Source of the DNA: Trichobilharzia szidati
Taxonomy: Eukaryota > Platyhelminthes > Trematoda > Strigeidida > Schistosomatidae
Length of the DNA: 64,000 nucleotides
Reading direction: 5' to 3'
NCBI GenBank assembly: GCA_944472155.2
Contig: OX235273.1
Coordinates: 84,004,793 to 84,068,792 of the forward strand
Shown here in pieces: positions 12,928 to 25,200 of this stretch (the stretch's first letter is position 1; every line of letters starts with the position of its first letter). Below the pieces are notes generated by a model. It was not told where the DNA came from. It did no database searches and saw nothing but the letters and a program-made list of their open reading frames with translations. Both the position numbers and the translations under genes were made by a program.

Positions 12928-15900
12928 TCATCCATCGTTAACATCAGCCAATCGTATCTTCCTCTCACCGAAATCGAATACGGTGTAAAACTTCTTCATG
13001 AATACATCGCCAAGAACCCAAAATCCTGGATGTATGTTGTCATTACTCGCGATGGGTGACACGCATTGTGTGAAGAACAGGTTGGAATCCTGAAACCGAA
13101 AAATAAAATATCTTGTATGCACTGTTTCCACTTCGAAATCACGAAATGAAAAATGAGATTCAATGTATCACAAGCTGAATCTACCTCGTCAATTAATTAA
13201 ATCGTTTTAGAAACTACGGAATCATCAGTTACATCGACACAGCCAAAGATATTAGCTGTATTTTAATACTTCAAGTTTAACAGAAATATGTCAATTGAAT
13301 TGGATGATTACATACATACAAACAGCGTCAGAATGGGAGTGGAACATTTGTATGCAATTGTGAAGAATAATCGAAGACCTAACACCTGGTCAAGATTGTT
13401 TGACCGTACATCATATAGATGAAGCTGGAGTTGATAAGAGGTTGAAAACTGTGGTAATTTACAATCGGCACAGATAGATGAAATAAATGACTGCGTTAGT
13501 GTGAACCTATTGGCACATTCAAAGTCAAGACCACACGTTCTAGTGGTCCTGATGGCGGAAGCATGCTTAGTGACCTTATGTTGCAGCAATATCAATAGAA
13601 GATCATGTTTGATGTTGTTGGACAGAAAAGCAATCCAGAATAGGATTAAGTCCGAAAATGGAGTGAAGAAGCGAATATGCTACTTTAGATAATTTCCATT
13701 TTATCATGCATAAACATTGCGAAGAAAGCTGTTCATCTCCCATACAACACGGATCTACTGTCTATAATGTGGGTTGAATAAGCACAGTCAATATCCGTGC
13801 AGGCAGTCAGTAAATCGGAGACTATGATAACGAGTGAGTGAACATATCATTTCAAAAGCGGTTATTACTAGTGCTGAGAAGCCATCAATCGACGTTGTCA
13901 GCCCAATGTAGAAAAATTGTAGCGAATGACTAGGACTCAATCAGCACAAAATCACATCAGAATAAAACTGAATGGACTATGAGGAATTCGCATTCATACG
14001 TTACTGCAAACAACAAAAGTCACTGCACTTCTGAGGATTTTAAATGCGTTGGATTCTCATACATGGAGTAAGAGTTTGCACTTGCGTGTCACATTCACAA
14101 AACACCACAAAATTGAACTGGATACTCGTGCTTACCTTGACTATGTAATCCTTCGCCTCAAGCACATATTTCCTTCTCGTGAAGACAATCTCAATTGGAG
14201 GGAGCTTGTCAATATTACTGCAGTCGAATACGTACTCTCCATCGCCACTCTCCGTGGCGCCAAGTCTGGAATTAATCTCATCCACCACTTCGTTGGATCC
14301 CAGTATCAAGGATGTCCCGGTATCTATCAGACTAATACATCTTGTATTGCAGTAGTCCACTCCATTTATCCTGAAGCTGAAGGTGTTTGCAAACATTTGA
14401 ATTTAGTGATTGAATTCTATCACAAATATCGGTCAGACTATTAGTATGAAGTCCACTTCATTAATTCCTTCTCGCTCAAGCATTAAGGCATATTTTTCTT
14501 TTCATTGCATTCAGTTATTCTGTATCACCAACAAAACACCTTTACTTTGGTTGAACCGTTACTGATAACAATAACCAGAACAATAATTGAAATGCTATCC
14601 ACATATCAATTAGATATCCTCATTCAACATTGATACTACTATCATAGTTATAACACTATTGATCATAACAATAGTAGTTTTGCCTTCTCTGTGATTTGAA
14701 AACCTAATGTTAGTGGTGATAATATTGATAATTGTGATCAATTATCATTCTAGATACCTATTGAAACACTGGTTATTATAAATATGGGTCTGAGATAAAT
14801 ATATCAGATAGGAAGGAGCCTGGCTACCAAGGTAGCTACCAACACAGATGAAACCAATGGAAGTTAATGTGGGCAACTTGATCGTTAAAAAGAAGAATTT
14901 AAGGATACTGTGAGCCAGTCACATTCAGAGGGCTATCGAGTTGGCCGTCACTTGCAACGCGTCGATAGTTACCATCCAAAGCAGCATCATTCGTGGTGAA
15001 CACCAGTCTTCCAGTGAAATCAGAAGCATTGAGTAAATTAAAGCTTCTAACAGCCAGTAGATAAGGCTGCAGGAGCGCACAGTAGCACTGAGAACAGATC
15101 CACAGACATCAGAAATTATGGCGATGCCACAATTGCAGAAGGTTTGGAGAAGGAAGTTACATATAGATTGGGAGGAGGGCTGAGTTGTCAAATTCCGAAT
15201 CATTCCAGAAACACTGTGAGATAGTTTGCATGCCATAATCTACCCATAACGAGCTGAATCCAGATAAAGCAAATCAAATTCAAATAAAATTCCTGCGCTA
15301 TGTATGATCATCGATAACAGCACAGAATGATAGTCTAACCTCTAATCATCTTCGTCTTTTGAAAGGCAAACTGTCGTCAACCCTATTCAGCAGCTATATG
15401 ACAATGCCGCGTGTCAAGTGATCCACAACAGGGAACTGAGAGAAGCTTCTGGATTGAAGACAGAAGTGAGACAAGACTGCCTACTATCACCGATGATATT
15501 TGTGATAACCAATGAGAACACAAGCAAACGCCTTACCTATGAAAAGAGACCAGAAAATCTGGACTACGCAGATGTTTCGCTTTTACATAACACAACACGG
15601 CAGGCCACTGAATGGAAGGTGAATTTGGAGCGACGAGTTAAGTGTGTGTCTGAGGACGACACGGTAGTAATTGCGTGAAGAGAGAAGGGGAGAATATTGT
15701 CAGTCGTAGAGCCAGAAAAATGAGACCACAGAGAACAGAGTTAAGTGTAAATATGCCTCTGAAGCTGCATGCCACTCGGAAACCAATGGAATAATGGCAA
15801 TAAGAGTAATAATTAAGGCTGATGGATCAACAACACAATACCATATATTCGATGCTCATGGATTACCCTAATTGACCACTCATTTGTGCTAATCTAATGG

Positions 15901-18115
15901 TTATAACTTTTTGCGAATTCATGATTTCCATTACAGAAGTAATCTGTGGAAACTTAACATTATCGAAATCCAAATTTGCGAATTGCTTTGCAATTTTCAA
16001 ATTGTGAATTCGATTTATGGTATCACGAGTTCGCCCGAGTACCTAACCATAAAAGGGATGTATTGAACTGGTTCATCTCTCTAAGTTGAGTCGGGTCGGA
16101 TGTACCCCTGATGAGCGAATTCACAATCGAGAGAAAAAGCCTTCCGTCGTTCATCCCACCTCCATCTGGCTGGCGGGCAGGCACTACTGGCTGATTGATA
16201 TGAGTTGTGTAAAACTGCTCATCGCAACTATGAGTAATATATGGCATGCCCCATCGCTTGTGGGGTATTTAGCACACACATACATCAGTTAGAAGAAGAC
16301 AACTACTTTGTTAATTAGCCTGAAATTAGAGTACATAGTTTAGGCAGACAAGTTCTTTCAACTGCTCCTCGTAAGACTACACTATCCCAGATTAATATTG
16401 TTTACCATCAACATTTTATGCCAATATGAGTGAAATAAATCTTCATATTTCTGTTTGTCATACGAAACAGGTGCATATCGCCAGTAGGCGAAACAGGGGA
16501 AATTTTCGCTTTGCGAAAATGAAGGAAACAAAGATAACATAGTAGTTGAAGGAACATATTCTTCTCTGAATAGATCTGTTTCCTTACTCGTGAATAGATT
16601 TCTTGTTTCTCATCTAGACCCAATTGAATACTTGGTTGTACAGCTACAAAATGCAATCACCTGAAGAAATTCTTTGCCGAAATCTTCATCCCCTTTCGAT
16701 CTACCAGAATTTACGCACATTAACAACAGAACACATTCATTCAAATTAAACGGAACACTAATTAACTACCTTTCCATTCCAACAGCCCATTTATTTTCGA
16801 GAAGGACGGGTAAGACTTCAAAATCTCCGGTAAAATACTCAGTGTTGACACCACCGAGTACCATCTCTCCACCAACAACAGCACCATCTTTCCTATGCAA
16901 TGTACAAATGAAATTGATTTAGGACGCATCGAGTACTAAATTGATATTCGTATTAATCAATGAATAAAAGTGATCATGGTGATGTGGACTGTCCTCATGA
17001 CACATTGGAGTTAACATACAAAAAAGATTGGCCGATAAGATTGATAATTGTTCGCCTTGTATTTGACTTCAACATTCTATCCGTATTCGCAGGCCAGGTG
17101 GAAACTAACGACAGACGAGAATGTATCCTCGCGTAAACTCAGTACATCGCATTGGAGATAAAAGGCAACTAACTATTTTGAAACGAGAGGTCGTAAATGG
17201 GCTTCAACACTCCATAGAACACCAGAACTGGTCAACTTTCTAAATTTGGATTTCACTTGGTATGTACAATATGTCAAGTGAAATGGTAAATAGAACTGGA
17301 TGTTTGCATAAAAGTGAAATATCCACCCAAGGAAAGATTATCCATGCATTTGAACTCGAGTTTCTGAGATCTGATAAATAGTCATGCACTAGGAATGTAA
17401 TTCCTGCATGAATATGCGCAGCGAAATTCAGTTGCAATGAACTAGTTAAGTATGTTAGCTTAGATTCATCACATGTTGATGGAGTTGGAATTATCAGTTT
17501 CATTTGGATCTCGTATATTCTCTCGGACCAGCCACGTTCTCGTGAGATAAGTGGTAAAAGTGTAAATAAATCATTTTCATAACAATATATAATTACTTCC
17601 ATACAACTAATTATATTCCACATGTATACATACCCGTTCAAATAGAATGAAAATATTGGATCCATCTTCACTCCTTGAGCGAGTATATTTGGAAAGACAG
17701 GAATATTCCCGTATTCGGATAACTTTTCACATGACATACCAATTGTTCCATCATATTCACTGCCAAAGAAACTGGTGGAAAATATATCAGTGACTTCTGC
17801 AAACGCCTGATTGCGAATAACTAAAGAGTTTATCTAAAATCACTGTCGCTTCGAGTCATACGAACACATTACCTGTATTGTATCCATGCTCCAAAATCCA
17901 TAGAAAGTACTGTCCATATAATCGACTTCAAAACTTGTGCCATTCCGCTGATAAGTAGATGACTTCGAACTGTCATAAAATCGAATGAACCAACAGGGAA
18001 TGTCCAGAAACCAACATTTTCTTGATGGAAACCAGGTGTCGGTTGATCCTGTGTCGAAGAGTACACGAAACGTTTGTGGTGGAGTTCCTACAAGCACTTC
18101 TCCGTAGTACTGAAT
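12928..18115 (-). CDS. Copy A': mirror copy of aspartic protease exons 2-6, lacking exon 1 and promoter
   Basis: Left-arm mirror of gene B. Reading right to left, exons are 17873-18115 (2), 17634-17833 (3), 16770-16892 (4), 14136-14376 (5) and 12928-13089 (6). Both catalytic motifs (DTGST, DTGTS), all splice sites and the stop are intact. The only protein difference found from gene B is the last full codon of exon 4: GAA (Glu) here, AAA (Lys254) in B, from a substitution at 16774. No signal-peptide exon or promoter homologous to those of B and C lies upstream on this strand: homology ends at 19377, inside what would be intron 1. As assembled, the copy cannot make a normal preproenzyme. It could be a 5'-truncated pseudogene, a donor for gene conversion, or a silent cassette if the spacer can invert. 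Confidence 0.7.
14920..15720 (+). mobile_element. RTE LINE relic inside intron 4 of copy A'
   Basis: The plus strand (antisense to the protease) carries reverse-transcriptase remnants: VIHNRELREASGLKTEVRQ then CLLSPMIF (about 15418-15505), and a LDYADV segment (about 15560) where LDFADD is expected. The catalytic second Asp is replaced. The upstream part (14920-15380) is heavily decayed. It duplicated together with the arm. Confidence 0.65.
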
Positions 18116-19451
18116 CTTAAAAGAACATTATGATTATAACGTGACTAAATACCATCGTGCCCATTAGAAAAAGGCAAATATTTGCGAAATGAAAGGGGTT
18201 GAGAGGAAGTTGGAGTCGTTCTGTCATTCGTGGATAAAGTGAGAGAAGCTAAATTCGTTCTATCCAATTACTTTTCATAAAATAGTCAGTCACTCAAAAT
18301 GTACCACAGCTCCACCATTACATCCAATACGTTTTTAGTTACAGTGACTATCGTTTAACGCGGTAAACGAGACTGTAACTGCTCTTCATAAATATTCAGT
18401 GAAACATTCACTATCTTTCAAAAGTGTAGTGTCATATGACATTTGGTGCTTAGAAGCACACTAACTATAAATGTTCAGTATTTCATCGTCTACATTCCAC
18501 TGAACACTATCCAATTTACTAGATTGCTTTGTGGATTTATCCAAAAGTACGTCAAAGGGAGGGTTGAGGAAACGAAACATCCAACTGTTGGGAGAAGAAA
18601 GTGTTCATTTGTCTCCCATTCAGAGGAGAAGCAGTATGACAAATGATTGACAAGAGAAGAAAAGGGGGAGTGAAAATGCATCCTTCGGGCAGCTAAGCTG
18701 CTATCGCTATTCAGAACCGTAAGCCAATCCAAACTCGATTTCTTTAAGGTTTTTAGAGATTATTCTAAAGACGTTTGCGTTGACTAAGGCAAGTATTCAG
18801 AAGTTCGATCAACGGACTCCTTGTGGATACGGTTTGTTTCGTCAAAATTTCCAAATCCTTCATAATAATAAGCATAGAAAGGACAACAAATTCAGTACGA
18901 TTTGCTGAAGCGATTGCATCAAGCGTTTGCAATCAGTTTTAAGCAAACAGAAAAAAGAGAGTGTAATCGACCTGTCACTCTCTCGCTTACTGCATTCTGA
19001 TTGCATTGATTAGTCATTCGTTCTAGTGGTTTCAGCTCACTGATCAAGTTTCCAATTTTATGAACTATTATCTTCTTAAGTTACTATTTAGACCTACAAG
19101 CCAACACTGCATATTATAATTTTCTGCTTTCTATCTTCTTCCCCAACCCCCAACCACCTCCTTTTCTATTTTGAAAGCGTGCATAAACTGATGGCAACTT
19201 AAACTAAAACCAATTATTGTGCCTACATTTGTAGGATGCGTTGATTATAGGATGTTTTCTCTACTACCATTCAAACAGTGAAGTTCTTTTTATTGTCATT
19301 ATTCAACAACACTGCGATTTCAGAGAGATTTCTGCTAATAAATACCTGTGAAGTAGAATGATGACATAATTTCATACCAATCTTTTGAATTTTAGACTGG
19401 TCATCTTCAACTTATTCTTTATTTTCAACTAGTGGTTTTGTAGGGATTGTG

Positions 19452-19650
19452 TTTGATTGTTTGGACGTTTTCACCCTGAGCTGACATCAGTGAGTGAGAA
19501 CCATTAGAAAACCAGGCAGTACTGGACAGCTGTTTCGTTCTAGCTTCCGACTCTTCATTGCACGCACACTTTGGGATTTGTACCCAGGACCTTCAGGTTA
19601 CAAGGCAAGCTAGCTCGTAGACAATTAAGCCACTGGGACCCAACCCGGCC
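19452..19650 (-). mobile_element. tRNA-derived SINE with hammerhead-ribozyme-like core (Sm-alpha type)
   Basis: On the minus strand, a Pol III A box TGGCTTAATTG (19622-19632) matches the TRGYNNANNNG consensus exactly. A degraded B box GGTACAAATCC lies at 19574-19584. Downstream, 19558-19524 resembles a hammerhead ribozyme: a conserved-box remnant ATGAAGA (canonical CUGANGA), a decayed stem II, CGAAAC, a 4-bp palindromic stem III (ACAG/CTGT) and the GTC|C cleavage site. Schistosome Sm-alpha SINEs are known to encode hammerheads with short stem III. Here the first core C is changed, so self-cleavage is doubtful. Confidence 0.6.
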
Positions 19651-19653
19651 CTT

Positions 19654-19728
19654 CAGTACTCACGGGTTTTCCAATGGTTATCTAACTGATGTCAGCTCAT
19701 GATGAAAATCTACAAACAATTCTTCATT
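19654..19728 (+). repeat. Inverted partial copy of the SINE tail
   Basis: Its sequence (cagtact..., then ctgatgtcagctca) matches the minus-strand SINE tail at 19452-19524 in opposite orientation. The two tails point away from each other around the tRNA-like head, forming a small inverted repeat close to the inner edge of the left arm. Confidence 0.6.
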
Positions 19729-19904
19729 TATTGAGAGAAAACGATCTCTGCTTGTTGGTGTAAAATCAACAATTGTACCATGTAGATCACAATAATAACC
19801 TTTATTAAAATTGTCAATTCATCTAAGCCGGTAAAACTTAATATGATGATAAATGAACAAAATAAATATAAACGATATGTCTAGTGTTTGTTGGTAATGT
19901 ATGT

Positions 19905-20800
19905 CTTTATGCTTCAACAGCGCATCTCCACTTCATTCTTTCCTCCAAAGTCTTATTTGTGTGGCTCCATGTCTTACCATAAGTGTCATCTGATTCTCAC
20001 ATGATCTCCTCCATGTCACTCTCCGATTTACACAAAACTCGTCATTTCCTATTCATTTTCCATTCGAGGGCCTAGTGTGAAGTGCCAATCAACGGTCGTC
20101 TTAGAGTTTGTCCGATGCATCTACATTTTCTTCAGCATGTTTGTTGGCCAACAGCTTCTCTGTTGATTCCTTCCCAGAGTTCCCAGTTACTTATCACTTC
20201 TGATCGGACATCTGATCATCTATATGAAGCGAAGGCTTCAGCTGGTGTCCCTTGACCCCATCAGGAATTCATTTCTTGGCGTTCAAAGTTTCTGAAATTT
20301 AAATAAAAGAAGTGACTTAACACTGAGGTTCAAAACCCGGATCTCGCTCCTTATTCCGAATACAGTAGGTTTCCACATCAATTGCCGACTAATGAATGCC
20401 AGTCTACATTTATCATCAGTTCCATTCGTCGTTGAAACGATGCTGCCTAGATAAGTGAAGGAAGTGACCTCTTTCGAACTTCTTCCATCGACAGTGATTG
20501 GTGCTTATTGTTGTCGGTTGATTATCTTTATCACCTCCAATTTCTCTATGTTAATTTGAAGTCCAGTTTTGCTGCTTCTTCTGCCAACATTTTGGTTTCC
20601 AATGGTGCATTTCTAGAAACATTGTTTAATAGCAAGGATTCACTAATGGAAGTCCATTTGCCTTGATGATTCTTCCATAGTTTTGATTCGTTGGCATTTA
20701 GTATTTGTGGCAGTTGGAAGAAAGCCTTGGTCCTAGGTATCAAGCTAGTTGGCACTCGTCACCAAAGTCTATCTGCAATCGTGAAGGAACTCAAATCCAT
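19905..20800 (-). mobile_element. RTE LINE relic in the spacer
   Basis: The minus strand gives EEAAKTGLQINIEKLEV (about 20600-20540), then SKEVTSFTYLGSI (about 20490-20445) and a KSLLL segment near 20300. These are the RT thumb and post-RT region of SR2/RTE elements, and the rest is decayed. Frameshifts are needed to follow the reading. Confidence 0.6.
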
Positions 20801-22121
20801 GCTGAGATTCTAAGTGATAGTCAGCCACCTAGAATGATGGTCACATTGCAAACGTGACTGATAGAATCCAATCTGCCCCAAATAGAGGACTAGACACATG
20901 ATACTAGTAACTAACTAGTATCCAGTCAATAGTTTCGGTTCACAGGAAATTATTTTTCATCACCGGATATAGTTCATATGAATTTGCATCAGAATCTGTC
21001 TTCAATGATCCCACCCGTAACCACTTCGTATTACATATTCAGGACATCTATTCCCTCGTTCATCGACCGACGATAATGAATAGAGCCTGAGAATATGAAT
21101 TGTGCACTTCTGTTTATATTGAAGCGATTGTTGGCTTCAGCTTGAGTGCTTCAATCTTCATTTTACAAGTAAAAGAATTTTACCAGTTTCTAATCACTAT
21201 AATTTTTGCTGTCACTACGATGAAGTTTTGAAATAGTTGTGACTATCTTTGGTTACCGTACTTAATTTTTTCTGAGTAACAATGAATTTGTCATGATCTG
21301 TTTACATAATCCAATGTAATACTTCGTTAACATGATGAAATGGATGAAACTCCCACTATAAAATATGAGGTCATCCGATATGATTTCGTTGAAAATAAGA
21401 AATCCTTACATTTTGAGTAAAAGTCCATCCGGAGCTTCACATCGGATTTTGATTGTGATAATATTCCTGATGAAGCTCAAATACGACTGTTGAGGGAAAT
21501 ATCATAAGTCCATAATCCAAGTGGAAACCAACAGATTAGTTGAACAGTCAGTAAATACAGACCTTCAAGTGAACACAGAGATCAGGGGTAATGAAGATAA
21601 TCAACCTAAAACAGTGAACTGAACAGTATCAGTTCAACCAAAGGGCACATGGTGGATGATGGCAAGACTAAGCATGATCGAAACGAGAAAGCAAGACCTG
21701 TGTTTATTGCTTTCATATCAGTGTGGAGGTCAACAACACTCAGCACACGGGTCAGCACTCATTATCAAAAGTGACAGCATGTCATTCAATCTCCTATTAC
21801 ACAAAGAGTCAATTCTATCTAGTTTATTACATTCCTTCATTTAAATCCAATTAGGTCTTCACCCGCTATCGCATGAAAATATTCACTTATTTCTTACTGA
21901 AAAGCTTGAAGACGAACTTATTGGAAATATCTGTTCACTCAAATATACTTTTTTAAAAATATTTAGAGGGAATTTCGAAATTATGCAAAGTAAATATCTT
22001 TTCAAACAAGTCAGTCATACGTATATAGTTAATATATTTGTTATTCACAAAGTACGCCATGATTTGCCATGATTTGGATATATCTTGTTATAATATAACT
22101 ACAACAAACAAAACCGCAGTG

Positions 22122-22234
22122 ATCACCAATCAGAAATTTCATCATCACGAGCATGTCAATATATATAAAAGTGTGTATATTTAAATAGAAAGACATCATC
22201 GACGATTTTGATTCTCCTTATAATATTCACTGCA
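22122..22234 (+). promoter_or_regulatory. Putative promoter and 5' leader of gene B
   Basis: This block is strongly conserved with the region upstream of gene C (41401-41511). It contains CCAAT at 22126-22130, a shared block (caatcagaaatttc), a shared acgagcatgt, and a TATA-like TATATAAAA at 22162-22170, about 65 nt before the ATG. Weaker similarity extends up to about 21900. It lies in the palindrome spacer, so only one of the two exon 2-6 cassettes can use it. No transcript start is known. Confidence 0.5.
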
Positions 22235-25200
22235 ATGAACCTGATCATATTTCTCATCTGTTTATATCCAGTTAGTGCTGAGATTATCAAAATACCATTG
22301 CATCCAGTGACTGGAATCAGTTCAATGCTAAATCCATATCGAAAACTATTCAGGCTATTACAAAGAAGCTGGGCAAATTTACTGAATGGCGGAGCTACAC
22401 CAACATCAGAACAACTGAACAATTATCAAAATGTAAGTGTGACAGGTTAAATGTCACTTTTCATACATTTGGTTTCCTTGATAAATTTTGATAAAGAATG
22501 TAGGAGAGACGAGATTCGTAGTATGAAATTATGTCATCATTCTACTTCACAGGTATTTATTAGCAGAAATCTCTCTGAAATCGCAGTGTTGTTGAATAAT
22601 GACAATAAAAAGAACTTCACTGTTTGAATGGTAGTAGAGAAAACATCCTATAATCAACGCATCCTACAAATGTAGGCACAATAATTGGTTTTAGTTTAAG
22701 TTGCCATCAGTTTATGCACGCTTTCAAAATAGAAAAGGAGGTGGTTGGGGGTTGGGGAAGAAGATAGAAAGCAGAAAATTATAATATGCAGTGTTGGCTT
22801 GTAGGTCTAAATAGTAACTTAAGAAGATAATAGTTCATAAAATTGGAAACTTGATCAGTGAGCTGAAACCACTAGAACGAATGACTAATCAATGCAATCA
22901 GAATGCAGTAAGCGAGAGAGTGACAGGTCGATTACACTCTCTTTTTTCTGTTTGCTTAAAACTGATTGCAAACGCTTGATGCAATCGCTTCAGCAAATCG
23001 TACTGAATTTGTTGTCCTTTCTATGCTTATTATTATGAAGGATTTGGAAATTTTGACGAAACAAACCGTATCCACAAGGAGTCCGTTGATCGAACTTCTG
23101 AATACTTGCCTTAGTCAACGCAAACGTCTTTAGAATAATCTCTAAAAACCTTAAAGAAATCGAGTTTGGATTGGCTTACGGTTCTGAATAGCGATAGCAG
23201 CTTAGCTGCCCGAAGGATGCATTTTCACTCCCCCTTTTCTTCTCTTGTCAATCATTTGTCATACTGCTTCTCCTCTGAATGGGAGACAAATGAACACTTT
23301 CTTCTCCCAACAGTTGGATGTTTCGTTTCCTCAACCCTCCCTTTGACGTACTTTTGGATAAATCCACAAAGCAATCTAGTAAATTGGATAGTGTTCAGTG
23401 GAATGTAGACGATGAAATACTGAACATTTATAGTTAGTGTGCTTCTAAGCACCAAATGTCATATGACACTACACTTTTGAAAGATAGTGAATGTCTCACT
23501 GAATATTTATGAAGAGCAGTTACAGTCTCGTTTACCGCGTTAAACGATAGTCACTGTAACTAAAAACGTATTGGATGTAATGGTGGAGCTGTGGTACATT
23601 TTGAGTGACTGACTATTTTATGAAAAGTAATTGGATAGAACGAATTTAGCTTCTCTCACTTTATCCACGAATGACAGAACGACTCCAACTTCCTCTCAAC
23701 CCCTTTCATTTCGCAAATATTTGCCTTTTTCTAATGGGCACGATGGTATTTAGTCACGTTATAATCATAATGTTCTTTTAAGATTCAGTACTACGGAGAA
23801 GTGCTTGTAGGAACTCCACCACAAACGTTTCGTGTACTCTTCGACACAGGATCAACCGACACCTGGTTTCCATCAAGAAAATGTTGGTTTCTGGACATTC
23901 CCTGTTGGTTCATTCGATTTTATGACAGTTCGAAGTCATCTACTTATCAGCGGAATGGCACAAGTTTTGAAGTCGATTATATGGACAGTACTTTCTATGG
24001 ATTTTGGAGCATGGATACAATACAGGTAATGTGTTCGTATGACTCGAAGCGACAGTGATTTTAGATAAACTCTTTAGTTATTCGCAATCAGGCGTTTGCA
24101 GAAGTCACTGATATATTTTCCACCAGTTTCTTTGGCAGTGAATATGATGGAACAATTGGTATGTCATGTGAAAAGTTATCCGAATACGGGAATATTCCTG
24201 TCTTTCCAAATATACTCGCTCAAGGAGTGAAGATGGATCCAATATTTTCATTCTATTTGAACGGGTATGTATACATGTGGAATATAATTAGTTGTATGGA
24301 AGTAATTATATATTGTTATGAAAATGATTTATTTACACTTTTACCACTTATCTCACGAGAACGTGGCTGGTCCGAGAGAATATACGAGATCCAAATGAAA
24401 CTGATAATTCCAACTCCATCAACATGTGATGAATCTAAGCTAACATACTTAACTAGTTCATTGCAACTGAATTTCGCTGCGCATATTCATGCAGGAATTA
24501 CATTCCTAGTGCATGACTATTTATCAGATCTCAGAAACTCGAGTTCAAATGCATGGATAATCTTTCCTTGGGTGGATATTTCACTTTTATGCAAACATCC
24601 AGTTCTATTTACCATTTCACTTGACATATTGTACATACCAAGTGAAATCCAAATTTAGAAAGTTGACCAGTTCTGGTGTTCTATGGAGTGTTGAAGCCCA
24701 TTTACGACCTCTCGTTTCAAAATAGTTAGTTGCCTTTTATCTCCAATGCGATGTACTGAGTTTACGCGAGGATACATTCTCGTCTGTCGTTAGTTTCCAC
24801 CTGGCCTGCGAATACGGATAGAATGTTGAAGTCAAATACAAGGCGAACAATTATCAATCTTATCGGCCAATCTTTTTTGTATGTTAACTCCAATGTGTCA
24901 TGAGGACAGTCCACATCACCATGATCACTTTTATTCATTGATTAATACGAATATCAATTTAGTACTCGATGCGTCCTAAATCAATTTCATTTGTACATTG
25001 CATAGGAAAGATGGTGCTGTTGTTGGTGGAGAGATGGTACTCGGTGGTGTCAACACTGAGTATTTTACCGGAGATTTTGAAGTCTTACCCGTCCTTCTCG
25101 AAAATAAATGGGCTGTTGGAATGAAAAGGTAGTTAATTAGTGTTCCGTTTAATTTGAATGAATGTGTTCTGTTGTTAATGTGCGTAAATTCTGGTAGATC

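Larger units (their letters stand above)
11985..19377. repeat. Left inner arm of the palindrome (near-identical)
   Basis: Inverted copy of 22521-29913. Every partner pair sums to 41898, so no indels were found over 7.4 kb. Substitutions seen: 12079, 12229, 13142, 13155, 16774 and 18403, with perhaps a few more. It contains aspartic protease copy A' and an RTE relic inside intron 4. The inner edge is sharp: homology stops at 19377, after TTCATAC. Confidence 0.95.
19378..22520. other. Unique spacer of the palindrome
   Basis: Single-copy 3.1 kb centre between the arms. In order it holds a head-to-head SINE pair (about 19452-19728), an RTE LINE relic on the minus strand (about 19905-20800), 1.1 kb in which I recognise nothing (20800-21900), then the gene B promoter and exon 1 (22235-22432). 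It has no counterpart in the arms. Confidence 0.85.

Noticed and set aside
14049..14444. 131-codon plus-strand frame (mirror 27454-27849)
   Set aside because: Antisense shadow of protease exon 5; its conservation between arms only reflects the near-identity of the arms.
16108..16115. CTGATGAG, a possible hammerhead core, in both arms
   Set aside because: No CGAAA follows a plausible stem II and no GUC cleavage site pairs with it; judged chance or part of an unrelated repeat.
17240..17737. 165-codon open frame on the minus strand (mirror 24161-24658)
   Set aside because: It starts inside exon 3 and reads through the exon 3 donor into intron 3; only the first part is coding.
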